From assembly GCF_001675285.1 (NCBI RefSeq), contig NZ_LSGQ01000007.1, positions 62,001 through 126,000 of the forward strand: DNA of 64,000 nucleotides, written 5' to 3'. This stretch comes from Elizabethkingia miricola (GTDB taxonomy: Bacteria > Bacteroidota > Bacteroidia > Flavobacteriales > Weeksellaceae). The notes under the pieces are model-generated. The model worked only from the letters and a program-made list of their open reading frames with translations, did no database searches and was not told the origin of the DNA. Position 1 is the stretch's first letter. Every line of letters starts with the position of its first letter. A program made the position numbers and the translations under genes. Positions 17,964-27,625 of the stretch are shown here, piece after piece.

Positions 17964-18923
17964 ATGAAAATTGCTGTTATAGGAGGATCGGGTTTTGTAG
18001 GGACACGTTTGATAGATATATTGATATCAGCTGGTCAATATAATTTACTAAATATAGATAAAAATGTAAGCGAAAAATTTCCTGACATTAGTGTAATTGG
18101 TAATGTTATGGATAAGGATACATTAATTTCTCAGTTGCAGGGAACTGATGTCGTTGTATTGCTTGCTGCAGAGCATAGAGATGATGTGGCACCAGTTTCT
18201 TTGTATTATGATGTTAATGTTGAAGGAATGCGCAATACATTAGAGGCAATGGAAGCAAATAATGTAAAACGCATAATTTTTACCAGTTCAGTGGCAATAT
18301 ATGGGCTGGATAAAAATAATCCGGATGAATCTTTTCCGGCTGATCCATTTAATCATTATGGTAAAAGTAAATGGGATGCTGAGCAGCTTTTACAAGAATG
18401 GTATAAAAAACATGAGGATTGGAATATTAATATAATCCGTCCAACAGTAATATTTGGAGAAGGAAACAGAGGAAATGTTTATAACTTACTTAATCAGATA
18501 GCTAATGGTAAGTTTATGATGATAGGAAAAGGTAATAACCAGAAGTCTATGTCATATATAAGGAATGTTATAGCATTTATAAAATTCTTAATAGAAGAAA
18601 AGAGAACTGGTTATAATATTTATAACTATGTTGATAAGCCAGATTTTACAACCAACGATTTGGTTCATCATACAAGTGAGATTTTAAATAAAAATATTCC
18701 TACAACTCATATTCCATATTGGATAGGTATGCTGGGGGGATATGGTTTTGATATACTGGCATGGCTTTCCCGTAAGAAATTAAATATAAGTTCAGTTAGG
18801 GTAAAGAAGTTTTGCGCTGTTACACAATATGATTCTACTAAGGCAATGGCTTCAGGTTTTGAACCTCCTTATACAATGGAAGAGGGATTGAAAAACATGT
18901 TGAATCAAGAGTTTGGAAAGTAG
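17964..18923 (+). CDS. NAD-dependent sugar epimerase/dehydratase (extended SDR)
   Basis: This 319-residue extended SDR has the nucleotide-binding GGSGFVG at 8-14, SSVAIYG with the catalytic serine at about 110-116, and the catalytic YGKSK (YxxxK) at about 132-136. It likely modifies a nucleotide sugar or, given its place next to a WecA-like transferase, reduces or epimerises the sugar used by that enzyme (compare WbpV/WbpL pairs). The C-terminal part lacks obvious specificity motifs. It is tightly spaced between the transferase and the ABC exporter permease. Confidence 0.85.
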   Translation: MKIAVIGGSGFVGTRLIDILISAGQYNLLNIDKNVSEKFPDISVIGNVMDKDTLISQLQGTDVVVLLAAEHRDDVAPVSLYYDVNVEGMRNTLEAMEANNVKRIIFTSSVAIYGLDKNNPDESFPADPFNHYGKSKWDAEQLLQEWYKKHEDWNINIIRPTVIFGEGNRGNVYNLLNQIANGKFMMIGKGNNQKSMSYIRNVIAFIKFLIEEKRTGYNIYNYVDKPDFTTNDLVHHTSEILNKNIPTTHIPYWIGMLGGYGFDILAWLSRKKLNISSVRVKKFCAVTQYDSTKAMASGFEPPYTMEEGLKNMLNQEFGK

Positions 18924-18935
18924 TATTATTTAATA

Positions 18936-19796
18936 ATGAATAATTTGGAAAATAATAAAGAAAATAAATGGACTGAAATTATAGAGCCACAGTCCAGCCT
19001 TCTTAACCTTAATCTGAAAGAAGTTTGGCGCTATAGAGATTTATTACTGCTCTTAGTTAAAAGAGATTTTGTAACCTATTTTAAGCAAACCATATTGGGA
19101 CCGATTTGGTTTTTTGTAAATCCGATTCTTACCACATTAATTTATACATTGGTTTTTGGAAATATCGCAGGAATTTCAACAAATGGAACTCCTAAAATAG
19201 CTTTCTATTTGTCTGGGGTGGTAATGTGGAATTATTTCTCGACCAGTTTGACTCAGACTTCAACTGTGTTTACAGTGAATGCTCCTATTTTTGGTAAAGT
19301 TTATTTTCCCAGACTTATTATGCCTTTATCCATTGTTGTGTCCAATTTAATGCAATTCGGTATTCAATTTTTACTTTTCCTGATTATTGTAGTTTATTAT
19401 ACATTTCAAGGCCAGTTACACCCCAATATTTTTGTATTACTTACTCCGGTTTTAATTATATTAATGGCTGCTTTTGCATTGGGAGTGGGTATGATTTTTT
19501 CCAGTATGACAACCAAGTATAAAGATATGGCAATGTTACTGACTTTTGGGGTTCAGTTATTTATGTATGCAACGCCAATTGTGTATCCATTATCAACAAT
19601 TAATGATAAATATAAATATTTGATAGAATTAAATCCCCTAACGGCAATTATTGAAAATTTCCGATATGCGTTTTTAGGATCTGGCAGTTTAAATATTGAA
19701 GCATTGGGTTATTCTTGTATAATGATAGGAATATTATTGGCAATAGGGACAATTATTTTTAACCGTATCCAAAAAGGATTTATGGATACAATTTAA
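18936..19796 (+). CDS. wzm: Polysaccharide ABC exporter permease (Wzm/TagG-like)
   Basis: This 286-residue ABC-2 permease starts with a cytosolic amphipathic segment (LNLKEVWRYRDLLLLLVKRD, about 22-41). Six membrane helices follow, in the layout of Wzm, KpsM and TagG. Together with the next gene it should export a lipid-linked polysaccharide, such as an O-antigen or similar glycan, across the inner membrane. The pairing with a WecA-like initiating enzyme fits ABC-dependent O-antigen synthesis. The gene is 12 bp downstream of the SDR gene and 20 bp upstream of the ATPase gene. Confidence 0.9.
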   Translation: MNNLENNKENKWTEIIEPQSSLLNLNLKEVWRYRDLLLLLVKRDFVTYFKQTILGPIWFFVNPILTTLIYTLVFGNIAGISTNGTPKIAFYLSGVVMWNYFSTSLTQTSTVFTVNAPIFGKVYFPRLIMPLSIVVSNLMQFGIQFLLFLIIVVYYTFQGQLHPNIFVLLTPVLIILMAAFALGVGMIFSSMTTKYKDMAMLLTFGVQLFMYATPIVYPLSTINDKYKYLIELNPLTAIIENFRYAFLGSGSLNIEALGYSCIMIGILLAIGTIIFNRIQKGFMDTI

Positions 19797-19816
19797 TATA
19801 TGATCGGATAGGATAA

Positions 19817-21082
19817 ATGAAAGATATAGCATTAGAAATAGAAAGTTTATCTAAACAATATAGATTAGGACAGGTTGGTACAGGTACACTAAGTCATGAT
19901 CTGAATAGATGGTGGCATAAGATTAGGGGCAAAGAAGATCCTTATCTGAAAATTGGTGAAGCTAATGATCGTACTAAATCGGGAAATTCAGATTATGTAT
20001 GGGCTCTTCAGGATGTTAATTTTAAAATTGGACAAGGGGATGCCGTGGGGATTATTGGACGTAATGGAGCTGGTAAATCGACATTACTGAAATTACTCTC
20101 AAAAGTAACTAAACCTACAACTGGCAGCATAAAAGTAAAAGGCAGAATAGCCTCTTTGCTAGAAGTGGGAACAGGTTTTCATCCTGAAATGACAGGTAGA
20201 GAAAATATTTTTCTTAATGGTGCAATTCTCGGGATGACCAGGAGAGAAATAAAATCTAAGTTTGATGAAATTGTTGATTTTGCCGGTGTAGAACGCTATA
20301 TTGATACACCAGTGAAGCGATATTCCTCAGGAATGTATGTGAGATTAGCGTTTGCTGTAGCAGCTCATTTGGAATCTGAAATATTAATTGTAGATGAAGT
20401 ATTAGCAGTAGGAGATGCTGATTTTCAAAAAAAATGTTTGGGAAAAATGGGAGATGTTAGTAAGGGAGAAGGAAGAACTGTTCTTTTTGTAAGTCATAAT
20501 ATGGCATCTGTAAGAGAGTTATGTAATTATGGTATCTTATTGAGAAATGGTACTCTGGATTTTCAAGGAATGGTTAATGAGACTATTCTGGAATATCAGA
20601 AAGATAGTGCTAAAATATCAACATATTTACATGAAGGTCCTGTGGATGAGGCTTATGGAAACCATAAAATAAAAATTATAGAATTCTCATCAACTCCATT
20701 AGGTAGAGATACATTGGATATTGAGACCCCGATACGGGTGAAATTGAGATTTTTTAATTATACACCAGATATTAATTTGGATGTTACTTTTGAATTACGT
20801 ACAACAGAAGAATTAATTATTTTTCATACAGGTGCGTTTGTAACTACAAATAAAAATTCAGAGGTTGGGGAATATACTGTAGAATTTGATATCCCGGGAA
20901 ATCTTTTGAATGCTGGGAATTATTACTTTAAACTACTTTTTGGAAGAGATCAAACTGAATTATTATTAGGAGTTGATAATTTGATCGGATTTGAGGTAGA
21001 GAATGTAAAGCTAGGGGTTAAAACACATATTTACCCAGGAATATTGCGTCCTCTTTTTGATTATAATATAAATGTAAAGTAA
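19817..21082 (+). CDS. wzt: Polysaccharide ABC exporter ATPase with Wzt-type C-terminal domain
   Basis: This 421-residue protein combines an ATPase and a glycan-recognition domain. Walker A GRNGAGKST is at 81-89, the ABC signature YSSGM is at about 169-173, and Walker B with DEVLAVGD is at about 193-200. The C-terminal 150 residues (from about 270) form a beta-rich domain like the carbohydrate-binding tail of Wzt (Wzt_C). In O9a/O12-type systems that tail recognises the finished chain before export. This points to full-length glycan assembly in the cytosol, which conflicts with the Wzy-like protein later in the block. Confidence 0.92.
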   Translation: MKDIALEIESLSKQYRLGQVGTGTLSHDLNRWWHKIRGKEDPYLKIGEANDRTKSGNSDYVWALQDVNFKIGQGDAVGIIGRNGAGKSTLLKLLSKVTKPTTGSIKVKGRIASLLEVGTGFHPEMTGRENIFLNGAILGMTRREIKSKFDEIVDFAGVERYIDTPVKRYSSGMYVRLAFAVAAHLESEILIVDEVLAVGDADFQKKCLGKMGDVSKGEGRTVLFVSHNMASVRELCNYGILLRNGTLDFQGMVNETILEYQKDSAKISTYLHEGPVDEAYGNHKIKIIEFSSTPLGRDTLDIETPIRVKLRFFNYTPDINLDVTFELRTTEELIIFHTGAFVTTNKNSEVGEYTVEFDIPGNLLNAGNYYFKLLFGRDQTELLLGVDNLIGFEVENVKLGVKTHIYPGILRPLFDYNINVK

Positions 21083-21084
21083 AT

Positions 21085-21504
21085 ATGGATAAAACTACGT
21101 TTTCATTTCCTCAGATAATTACTTTTGATAAAATTGGTTCTTCAGAATTAGGATATATAACTATTGCTGAGGCTCAAAAAAATATACCATTTGATATTAA
21201 ACGTGTATACTGGACCTATTATACTCCTCAAGATGTTGTACGGGGAGGGCATGCACACAAGAATCTTCAGCAGGTTATTTTTGCAGTGTCTGGTATTATT
21301 ACATTTAATACTGAAGATAAGCAGGGAAATAAAGAAAAATTTGTATTAGACCATCCAACAAAAGGTTTATATATTCCTAATTTGATATGGCGTGATATTC
21401 ATTTTACACATAATGCTGTTTTATTATGCTTAGCATCTGAGCATTATACTGAAGAAGATTATTTTAGAGATTATAAAGAATTTAAAGTTTTTGGAAATGA
21501 CTAA
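21085..21504 (+). CDS. dTDP-sugar 3,4-ketoisomerase (FdtA/QdtA-like cupin)
   Basis: This 139-residue cupin carries the signature RGGHAHKNLQQ (about 53-63), typical of WxcM-like/FdtA sugar 3,4-ketoisomerases. These convert dTDP-4-keto-6-deoxyglucose to a 3-keto sugar for transamination. The downstream aminotransferase at 24065 is the expected partner. FdtA (fucose-type) and QdtA (quinovose-type) enzymes cannot be separated by eye. RmlA and RmlB, which make the substrate, are not in this window and must be encoded elsewhere. It lies 2 bp after wzt. Confidence 0.85.
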   Translation: MDKTTFSFPQIITFDKIGSSELGYITIAEAQKNIPFDIKRVYWTYYTPQDVVRGGHAHKNLQQVIFAVSGIITFNTEDKQGNKEKFVLDHPTKGLYIPNLIWRDIHFTHNAVLLCLASEHYTEEDYFRDYKEFKVFGND

Positions 21505-22564
21505 AATTTTAATTGCAGGAGCTGGAGGAGCTCCTTCTGAAGGGGTGATAAATTCTTTGTTATTGTCGCCGGAGAATGAAACGGTTTTAGGGATGGGCAG
21601 TGAAGTATCAGACTTGGTATTATCAAATGCACATGAAAAATATTTTATTCCATATGCAGATTCTGTAGAGTATAAAGATAAACTGATGAGTTTATTGGAA
21701 TATTCGAAGCCTGATTTAATTCATTTTCAAAATGATTTAGAAATTTTTCATGCTTCATTATTAAGAGATGATATCCACGCTATGGGTGTGAAAACTTTTA
21801 TGCCTACTCATGAGGTAATAGATACCTGTGTACATAAATATAAGTCATATCAGAAATTTGTTGAAGCAGACATAAAAGTGCCTTCAAATATGTTAATTAA
21901 TGATGAAGAAGATTTAAAAAGAGCTTTTTCAGATTTAACAATAAAATCGGATAAGGTATGGCTTAGAGCAGCCTCGATAGGAGGAGGAGGAAAAGGTGCC
22001 TTGCCTACAAACGATTTTTTATTTGCCAAGAAGTGGATTGATAATTATAATGGCTGGGGTGATTTCGTAGCAGCATCTTTATTGACACCAGATACGGTAA
22101 CATGGCTCTCAATATGGTATGAAGGAGAGCTTGTTGTTGCTCAAACAAGAATCCGAAAGGGATGGACTCATGGAAACAGAACCTTATCTGGGGTAACGGG
22201 CGTTACTAAAGTAGGTCAAACTTACTCTTCAGAATTAGTAGATAAGATTGCTATTGATAGTATTAAAGCGGTAGATAAGAAACCTCATGGTATATATGGT
22301 GTAGATATGGCATATGATCTTGAAGGAATTCCAAATCCTACAGAAATTAATATTTCAAGATTTTTTACTACGGTCCTATTCTTTACAATGGCAGGTTTAA
22401 ATATGCCATGTATTTTCAAAGACCTGGCACTGTATAGTAAATTTCCGGAGCTAGACAAAAAGATTAATCCTTTAGAAGATGGACTGTTGTGGTTAAGAGG
22501 AATGGATACTGTACCCAGACTCTTCACCAAAGAAAATATCGAAAAGGAAATTAAAAACATATAA
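21497..22564 (+). CDS. ATP-grasp ligase (carbamoyl-phosphate synthase-like)
   Basis: This 355-residue ATP-grasp protein has an N-terminal pre-ATP-grasp Rossmann part (ILIAGAGGAPSEG), the phosphate-binding loop RAASIGGGGKGALP at about 155-168, and the metal-binding part GVDMAYDLEGIPNPTEINIS near 271-290. ATP-grasp enzymes join a carboxylate to an amine or thiol via an acyl-phosphate. Here the context suggests amide decoration of an amino sugar or synthesis of an acyl precursor. The ATG at 21497 is preferred over an upstream TTG at 21491; either overlaps the cupin gene by a few bases. The substrate is unknown. Confidence 0.8.
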   Translation: MTKILIAGAGGAPSEGVINSLLLSPENETVLGMGSEVSDLVLSNAHEKYFIPYADSVEYKDKLMSLLEYSKPDLIHFQNDLEIFHASLLRDDIHAMGVKTFMPTHEVIDTCVHKYKSYQKFVEADIKVPSNMLINDEEDLKRAFSDLTIKSDKVWLRAASIGGGGKGALPTNDFLFAKKWIDNYNGWGDFVAASLLTPDTVTWLSIWYEGELVVAQTRIRKGWTHGNRTLSGVTGVTKVGQTYSSELVDKIAIDSIKAVDKKPHGIYGVDMAYDLEGIPNPTEINISRFFTTVLFFTMAGLNMPCIFKDLALYSKFPELDKKINPLEDGLLWLRGMDTVPRLFTKENIEKEIKNI

Positions 22565-22570
22565 GCTAAA

Positions 22571-23455
22571 ATGATATTAATAACGGGTGCTAATGGGTTT
22601 ATTGGACGACAATTCATTGCAGAATTGTTGAAAGTATATCAGGCAAATGATATTATATTATTTAGCTCATCTAAACATGAGTTTTTAGAAACAATTGTAT
22701 ATAATAATGGTCGGTATTCAGAGTGTTTAGAGAATGAAAGTTTTAAACAGGTAGAAGTTATTATTCATATGGGAGCCTTTACTCCGAAAAATAGTCGGAT
22801 GGCAAACGATATGAAAAATACACAGCTAAATATTGATAATGTATATGATTTAATTAGTCTCCCTTTTCCAAACCTTAAAAAAATAGTTTTTTTAAGCACT
22901 TTGGATGTCTATCAAATTACGGGAACCGTTGATGAAGATACACCTCAAAAGCCAATGTCTTTATATGGATGGTCAAAGCTTTATGGTGAGCAAATAATTA
23001 AATTTTTTGCTCAAAATAGAAATATTGATTACCAAATTTTTCGGATTGGACATGTATATGGTCCTGGAGAGGAATTGTACGAGAAAATTATTCCGATCAC
23101 GATGAACCGCATTTTGAATAAACAAAATGTAGTTATTTATGGAACAGGAAAAGAGTTGAGAAATTTTGTTTTTGTTGAAGATGTAGTTAAGATAATTTCT
23201 CAGTCAATAACAGAAACGTCGACTGAGAAAGTAATTAATGTAGTTGGGGAAAAATCTATATCAATTATTGATTTGATTAATAAAATTGTTAGTGTTTCTG
23301 AAGAAAAAATTGATATAGAATATTTTGATACAGATTTTAAAGGCCTAGATTATGTGTTTGATAATACTCGGCTTATTAAAAATTTTAAAATAAATTATAC
23401 TTCACTTGATAAAGGATTAACAGCTGAATGGGAACATTTGAAAAAGATAAATTAA
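22571..23455 (+). CDS. NAD-dependent epimerase/dehydratase (extended SDR)
   Basis: This 294-residue SDR has ITGANGFIG at 4-12 for dinucleotide binding, LSTLDVYQ around the active-site serine/threonine, and YGWSK (YxxxK) at about 134-138 as catalytic pair. It sits between an ATP-grasp ligase and a HAD phosphatase and probably acts with them on the same small molecule or nucleotide sugar. Its 3' end overlaps the HAD gene by 28 bp. The precise reaction (epimerase, reductase or dehydratase) cannot be read from the sequence. Confidence 0.82.
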   Translation: MILITGANGFIGRQFIAELLKVYQANDIILFSSSKHEFLETIVYNNGRYSECLENESFKQVEVIIHMGAFTPKNSRMANDMKNTQLNIDNVYDLISLPFPNLKKIVFLSTLDVYQITGTVDEDTPQKPMSLYGWSKLYGEQIIKFFAQNRNIDYQIFRIGHVYGPGEELYEKIIPITMNRILNKQNVVIYGTGKELRNFVFVEDVVKIISQSITETSTEKVINVVGEKSISIIDLINKIVSVSEEKIDIEYFDTDFKGLDYVFDNTRLIKNFKINYTSLDKGLTAEWEHLKKIN

Positions 23456-24072
23456 ATATTTTTTTAGATTTAGACGGTACCTTGATTGATTCCAGGTATA
23501 GGATGTATAAACTCTTTTCGGATTTAGTTTTGAAGTGTAATTTGACATTTGAAGAATATTGGAACAAGAAATTTGATGGGAAAGCTCATAAAAATATTCT
23601 CAATGAAGATTTCCATTACACAGATTCAGAGTTTCAGGTTTTTGAAACAAACTGGATGAACAGTATTGAAAAGAATAAGTACTTAGAACTGGATACTGTA
23701 ATTAATGGAGTTCCAGACTGGCTGGAAAGAATATCTGAAAAAGCAAATTTATATATAGTAACAGCCAGACAAAATTCAGTATATACTGAACTGCAATTAG
23801 AAAGACTGGGGTTATTAAAATTTTTTACTAAAGTTTTTGTAACAGAGCAATTAAAGACTAAAACTCAGCTGATATTAGAAAGTGGAATTCCATTAAAAGC
23901 TGTAGACTTATTTGTTGGAGATACAGGACATGATATTAAAACAGGAAAAGAATTAGAGATTTATACCGTAGCAGTTTTAACGGGATTTATGAATAAAGAA
24001 TCTCTTAGTAAATATAACCCCGATCTATTATTAAATAGTATTGTTGATTTAAATATAAAAAAGTATGATTAA
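23428..24072 (+). CDS. HAD-family phosphatase
   Basis: This 214-residue protein is a HAD hydrolase. Motif I is [10 protein letters not shown] with the nucleophile Asp14 and acid/base Asp16. Motif II is VTARQ near residue 110, and motif IV is FVGDTGHD at about 160-167 for magnesium binding. A helical cap is inserted after motif I (class I cap, phosphoglycolate phosphatase-like). It starts inside the upstream SDR gene (28-bp overlap), and its stop overlaps the aminotransferase start by 8 bp. That is strong evidence for translational coupling within the sugar cassette. Confidence 0.85.
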   Translation: MGTFEKDKLNIFLDLDGTLIDSRYRMYKLFSDLVLKCNLTFEEYWNKKFDGKAHKNILNEDFHYTDSEFQVFETNWMNSIEKNKYLELDTVINGVPDWLERISEKANLYIVTARQNSVYTELQLERLGLLKFFTKVFVTEQLKTKTQLILESGIPLKAVDLFVGDTGHDIKTGKELEIYTVAVLTGFMNKESLSKYNPDLLLNSIVDLNIKKYD

Positions 24073-25165
24073 ATTTTTGGATCTACAAAAGATAAATCTA
24101 TTATATCAAAAGGAAATAGAGCAGAGACTTATTGATGTTTTCCGCTCAGGATGGTACCTGATGGGTAAAGAAGTTGAGAACTTTGAAAATAACCTGGCTA
24201 AGTATGTTGGTGCTCAGTATGCTATTGGAGTAGCTAATGGTTTAGATGCATTGCGTCTGATTTTCAGAGCCTATATTGAAATGGGAATAATGAAAGCAGG
24301 AGACGAGGTTTTGGTCCCTGCCAATACTTATATAGCTTCTATTTTAGCTTTGTCTGATAATGGATTAGTTCCGGTATTCGTAGAACCAGATTTAAATACA
24401 TATAATATTGATTTATCAAAAATTGAAGAAAAGATAACTGATAAGACAAAGGCTATATTAATTGTTCATTTGTATGGTAGAGTGGTCTTTTCAGAAGGAC
24501 TATATGCGTTGTCAGAGAAATATAATTTAAAAATTGTTGAAGACAATGCACAGGCAATAGGAGCTTTATGGAAAGATAAAAAGACAGGTAACTTAGGTGA
24601 TGCAGCTGGTTTTAGTTTTTACCCGGGGAAAAATCTTGGCGCTTTAGGAGATGGAGGAGCGATAACAACCAATAATGAAGAATTAGCAGCTACGATAAGA
24701 GCATTGGCTAATTATGGCTCTAATCAGAAATATATTAATATATACAAAGGATTAAATTCAAGATTAGATGAAATACAGGCAGCTATATTAGATGTGAAAT
24801 TGCCACATATTGATGTAGAAAATGCGTCCAGAAGAAAAGTAGCTTTACAGTATAATGCTAAAATTAAAAATCCAAAATTAACTCTACCGGAAATTCCGGA
24901 AAATAATACAGAACACGTATGGCATCTATACGTTATTCGATGTGTAGACCGTAATGAATTGCAGTCTTATTTAACAGAAAACGGAGTACAAACCATAATT
25001 CATTATCCGATTCCTCCTCACCAGCAAAAGGCATATAAAGAAATGAATCATTTATCTTTTCCTATTTCTGAACAAATACATGAAGAAGTTTTAAGCTTGC
25101 CAATAAGCTCAATATTAACAGAGCAAGAAGTTGAGAGAGTCATAGAATTGCTAAATAAATTTTAG
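24065..25165 (+). CDS. DegT/DnrJ/EryC1/StrS sugar aminotransferase (FdtB-like)
   Basis: This 366-residue PLP-dependent enzyme has the fold and motifs of nucleotide-sugar aminotransferases: [10 protein letters not shown] around Asp160 and Lys189 in [15 protein letters not shown], the expected Schiff-base lysine. With the FdtA/QdtA-like ketoisomerase upstream it would make a dTDP-3-amino-3,6-dideoxyhexose (Fuc3N or Qui3N). The usual N-acetyltransferase (FdtC/QdtC) is not next to it. The ATP-grasp ligase may provide a different N-acyl group, which is inference. The start overlaps the HAD gene by 8 bp. Confidence 0.9.
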   Translation: MIKFLDLQKINLLYQKEIEQRLIDVFRSGWYLMGKEVENFENNLAKYVGAQYAIGVANGLDALRLIFRAYIEMGIMKAGDEVLVPANTYIASILALSDNGLVPVFVEPDLNTYNIDLSKIEEKITDKTKAILIVHLYGRVVFSEGLYALSEKYNLKIVEDNAQAIGALWKDKKTGNLGDAAGFSFYPGKNLGALGDGGAITTNNEELAATIRALANYGSNQKYINIYKGLNSRLDEIQAAILDVKLPHIDVENASRRKVALQYNAKIKNPKLTLPEIPENNTEHVWHLYVIRCVDRNELQSYLTENGVQTIIHYPIPPHQQKAYKEMNHLSFPISEQIHEEVLSLPISSILTEQEVERVIELLNKF

Positions 25166-25166
25166 T

Positions 25167-26078
25167 ATGGATAACAACCCTTTGATAAGTATTATTGTTG
25201 TCAGCTTCAATCATGAAAAATACTTAGAGGAAAATCTAAATAGTATAAAAGCCCAAACTTATACTAATATAGAACTGATTGTTGCAGACGATGCATCATC
25301 GGATAATAGTGTAACTGTTATTAACCGTTGGCTAACTGAAAATAATTATACTGCAAAGTTAAATTTTCATTCTCAGAATACGGGGGTATCTACAGTATTA
25401 AATGAGTGTATAAGTCTGGCTGAGGGTAAATATATTAAGATTATCGCAGCAGATGATTTTTTGCATGATGAAGCTATAGAGAAGAGCATTGCTAAACTTG
25501 AAGAACTAGGAGATCAGTATGGAATGGTCTATACAGATACATACTCGATTAATGAAAATTCTGATATTGTTGAAGATATTGCAGATTATAACTCTTTATA
25601 TTTCCAAGAGTCAGAGACATTTTATAATTGGTTAGTTATAAGCAACAGAATAGCAGCATTAACAGTTGTAATTCGCAAATCAGTACTTGTGAAAACGGGC
25701 GCATATGATGAACGATTTATTGTGGATGATTATTACAGATGGCTTAAGGTTAGCCAGTTATATAAAATAGCGTATATACCTGAAAAGTTATCATATTATC
25801 GTTTACATAGTTCTAATATTTCAAAATTAAAAGCTGAGAGAATAAAACGAGAAGATATAGTTTTGAAAATAATGTTTGATAAAAATGGAGTGGCAAAAGA
25901 TATTATTCGTTATTATATCATCATGGAATTAATAAAGAATAATAAATTAAATGAAGAAGTTTTAGAAGAGTATAAAAAGTATCCTTTTAAAAATAAGATA
26001 CTGGAATCTCGTTATATCTCTTATTTGCCCCCTTTAGGGCTTAAAGTTTTAAATAAATTATTAAAATTCAGTGACTAA
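25167..26078 (+). CDS. Glycosyltransferase family 2
   Basis: This 303-residue GT-A fold enzyme starts with the nucleotide-binding strand ISIIVVSFNHEKYLEENL. It has VADDASSDNS at about 38-47 and the metal-binding IIAADDFLHDE near 87-97. It would add one sugar of the block A repeat unit at the cytosolic membrane face. The donor and linkage are not predictable. It lies 1 bp after the aminotransferase stop and is followed 2 bp later by another GT2 gene. Confidence 0.87.
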   Translation: MDNNPLISIIVVSFNHEKYLEENLNSIKAQTYTNIELIVADDASSDNSVTVINRWLTENNYTAKLNFHSQNTGVSTVLNECISLAEGKYIKIIAADDFLHDEAIEKSIAKLEELGDQYGMVYTDTYSINENSDIVEDIADYNSLYFQESETFYNWLVISNRIAALTVVIRKSVLVKTGAYDERFIVDDYYRWLKVSQLYKIAYIPEKLSYYRLHSSNISKLKAERIKREDIVLKIMFDKNGVAKDIIRYYIIMELIKNNKLNEEVLEEYKKYPFKNKILESRYISYLPPLGLKVLNKLLKFSD

Positions 26079-26080
26079 AT

Positions 26081-27031
26081 ATGGGAATAATGAGTAATCC
26101 CTTGATATCTGTAATAGTACCTGTTTATAAGGTTGAGGAATTTATTCATGAGTGTATAGATTCTATAATTGCTCAGTCATTTAATAATTTAGAAATTATT
26201 TTAGTTAATGATGGATCTCTTGATCGTAGTGGAGAAATCTGCGATGAGTATGCCCAAAAAGATAAACGTATTAAGGTTATTCATAAAGCTAACGGAGGTT
26301 TGTCAGATGCTAGAAATATGGGACTTTCAGTAGCTACAGGTGAATTTATATCTTTTGTTGATAGTGATGATATTATTGATCCTGATTTTATACAAATTCT
26401 ATACGCAAATATAGGAGACGCAGATCTTTCTTTCTGCCTGTTTAAAGAATTTTCTGATAATGAAATTATTACTTATAATCCGGTTGAGATAAAGAGTCTG
26501 GATATTATTTCATCTCAAAGAATGTTGTCGGAATTACTTCAGTATCACTATCCGGCATCTGTTATTGCTTGTAGTAAATTATATAAAAGCAGTTTATGGA
26601 ATAACGTAAGGTTTCCAAAAGCAAAAGTTCACGAAGATGAATTTGTAATCCATGAGATTTTGGATCAATGTGATTTTATATCTTTTGTAGAAGCAGAGTT
26701 ATATTATTACAGAAAAAGGGAAGAAAGCATCATGTCTTCGGCTAGTAAGGAAAAGGCCATGCTTAATAAATTAGAAGCTTTTTCTTTGAGAAGAAAATAT
26801 TTTTTAGAAAAAAAAATGACTAAAGCTGTTTATGAAATAAACGGGGAAATTCTTTACCGCTGCCTTATGCAGGCTGTTAAGAATGATAATCCCTATTGGA
26901 AGGAAATGGGTATAAGAACTATTTTAATTAAAAACTCATTGCCAATTCATGCAAAATTGCTTTTGCTTATGAAAAAAATAAATTATAATTTCTATACAAT
27001 GCTTCAAAAGAGAAGAAATGATTTTGGTTAA
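26081..27031 (+). CDS. Glycosyltransferase family 2
   Basis: This 316-residue GT2 enzyme shows the family start VIVPVYKVEEFIHECIDSI, the LVNDGSLDRSG motif at about 46-56 and the DxD-type site SFVDSDD at about 92-98. Such 'GT2 capsule' proteins transfer hexoses or hexosamines to lipid-linked acceptors. The start may be the ATG at 26081 or the in-frame ATG at 26090 (MSNPLISVIVPV). It belongs to the run of glycosyltransferases of block A. Confidence 0.88.
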   Translation: MGIMSNPLISVIVPVYKVEEFIHECIDSIIAQSFNNLEIILVNDGSLDRSGEICDEYAQKDKRIKVIHKANGGLSDARNMGLSVATGEFISFVDSDDIIDPDFIQILYANIGDADLSFCLFKEFSDNEIITYNPVEIKSLDIISSQRMLSELLQYHYPASVIACSKLYKSSLWNNVRFPKAKVHEDEFVIHEILDQCDFISFVEAELYYYRKREESIMSSASKEKAMLNKLEAFSLRRKYFLEKKMTKAVYEINGEILYRCLMQAVKNDNPYWKEMGIRTILIKNSLPIHAKLLLLMKKINYNFYTMLQKRRNDFG

Positions 27032-27078
27032 AATAGAATTTATAAAGCTTAAACTTAATCGCTGTTAATATTTTAAAA

Positions 27079-27618
27079 ATGAATATAAAAAGTTATATCA
27101 AATTAGATCGTATGGATTACTATCCAAAGTTCTCAAAAGGATTTTTGGTAGATTTTTTATTGAAAACAGAGCAATATTGGCTGCGAAAATTTGTGAAAAC
27201 TTTGAGAAAGGAAGAATATTATACCTTTCATAATCCTAATAAAATATTAAAATATTATTATCAAAGGAGAAAAAATATTTTAGGCCGCCAACTTGGTTTT
27301 TTTATTCCCGCAGGCTGTTTTGGACCAGGATTAAAAATATACCACTATGGGTCTATTATAGTTAATCCTAAATCTAAGATTGGGAAAAATTGTACGATAC
27401 ATGGAAATTGTTGTATAGGTAGCAAAGGAATATTGCCGGATGATTCGCCAATTATTGGTGATAATGTGGATATTGGACAAGGAGCACAGATTCTGGGAGG
27501 AATAACAATAGCTGACGGTGTTAGGATAGGAGCAGGATCTATTGTGACAAAATCTGTGTTTGAGGAAAATGTAACTATTGTAGGTATTCCTGCTAAAATT
27601 ATATCAAAAAATAAATAG
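27079..27618 (+). CDS. Left-handed beta-helix O-acetyltransferase (serine acetyltransferase-like)
   Basis: This 179-residue protein has an N-terminal helical part and a C-terminal hexapeptide-repeat helix (from about residue 90: NPKSKIGKNCTIHGNCCIGS). It closes with the VGIPAKII motif typical of CysE/NodL-type acetyltransferases. In capsule clusters such enzymes usually add O-acetyl groups to sugars, so a role in serine metabolism is unlikely here. It is placed among the glycosyltransferases of block A and is separated by 47 bp from the gene before it. Confidence 0.82.
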   Translation: MNIKSYIKLDRMDYYPKFSKGFLVDFLLKTEQYWLRKFVKTLRKEEYYTFHNPNKILKYYYQRRKNILGRQLGFFIPAGCFGPGLKIYHYGSIIVNPKSKIGKNCTIHGNCCIGSKGILPDDSPIIGDNVDIGQGAQILGGITIADGVRIGAGSIVTKSVFEENVTIVGIPAKIISKNK

Positions 27619-27625
27619 CCCAGTA

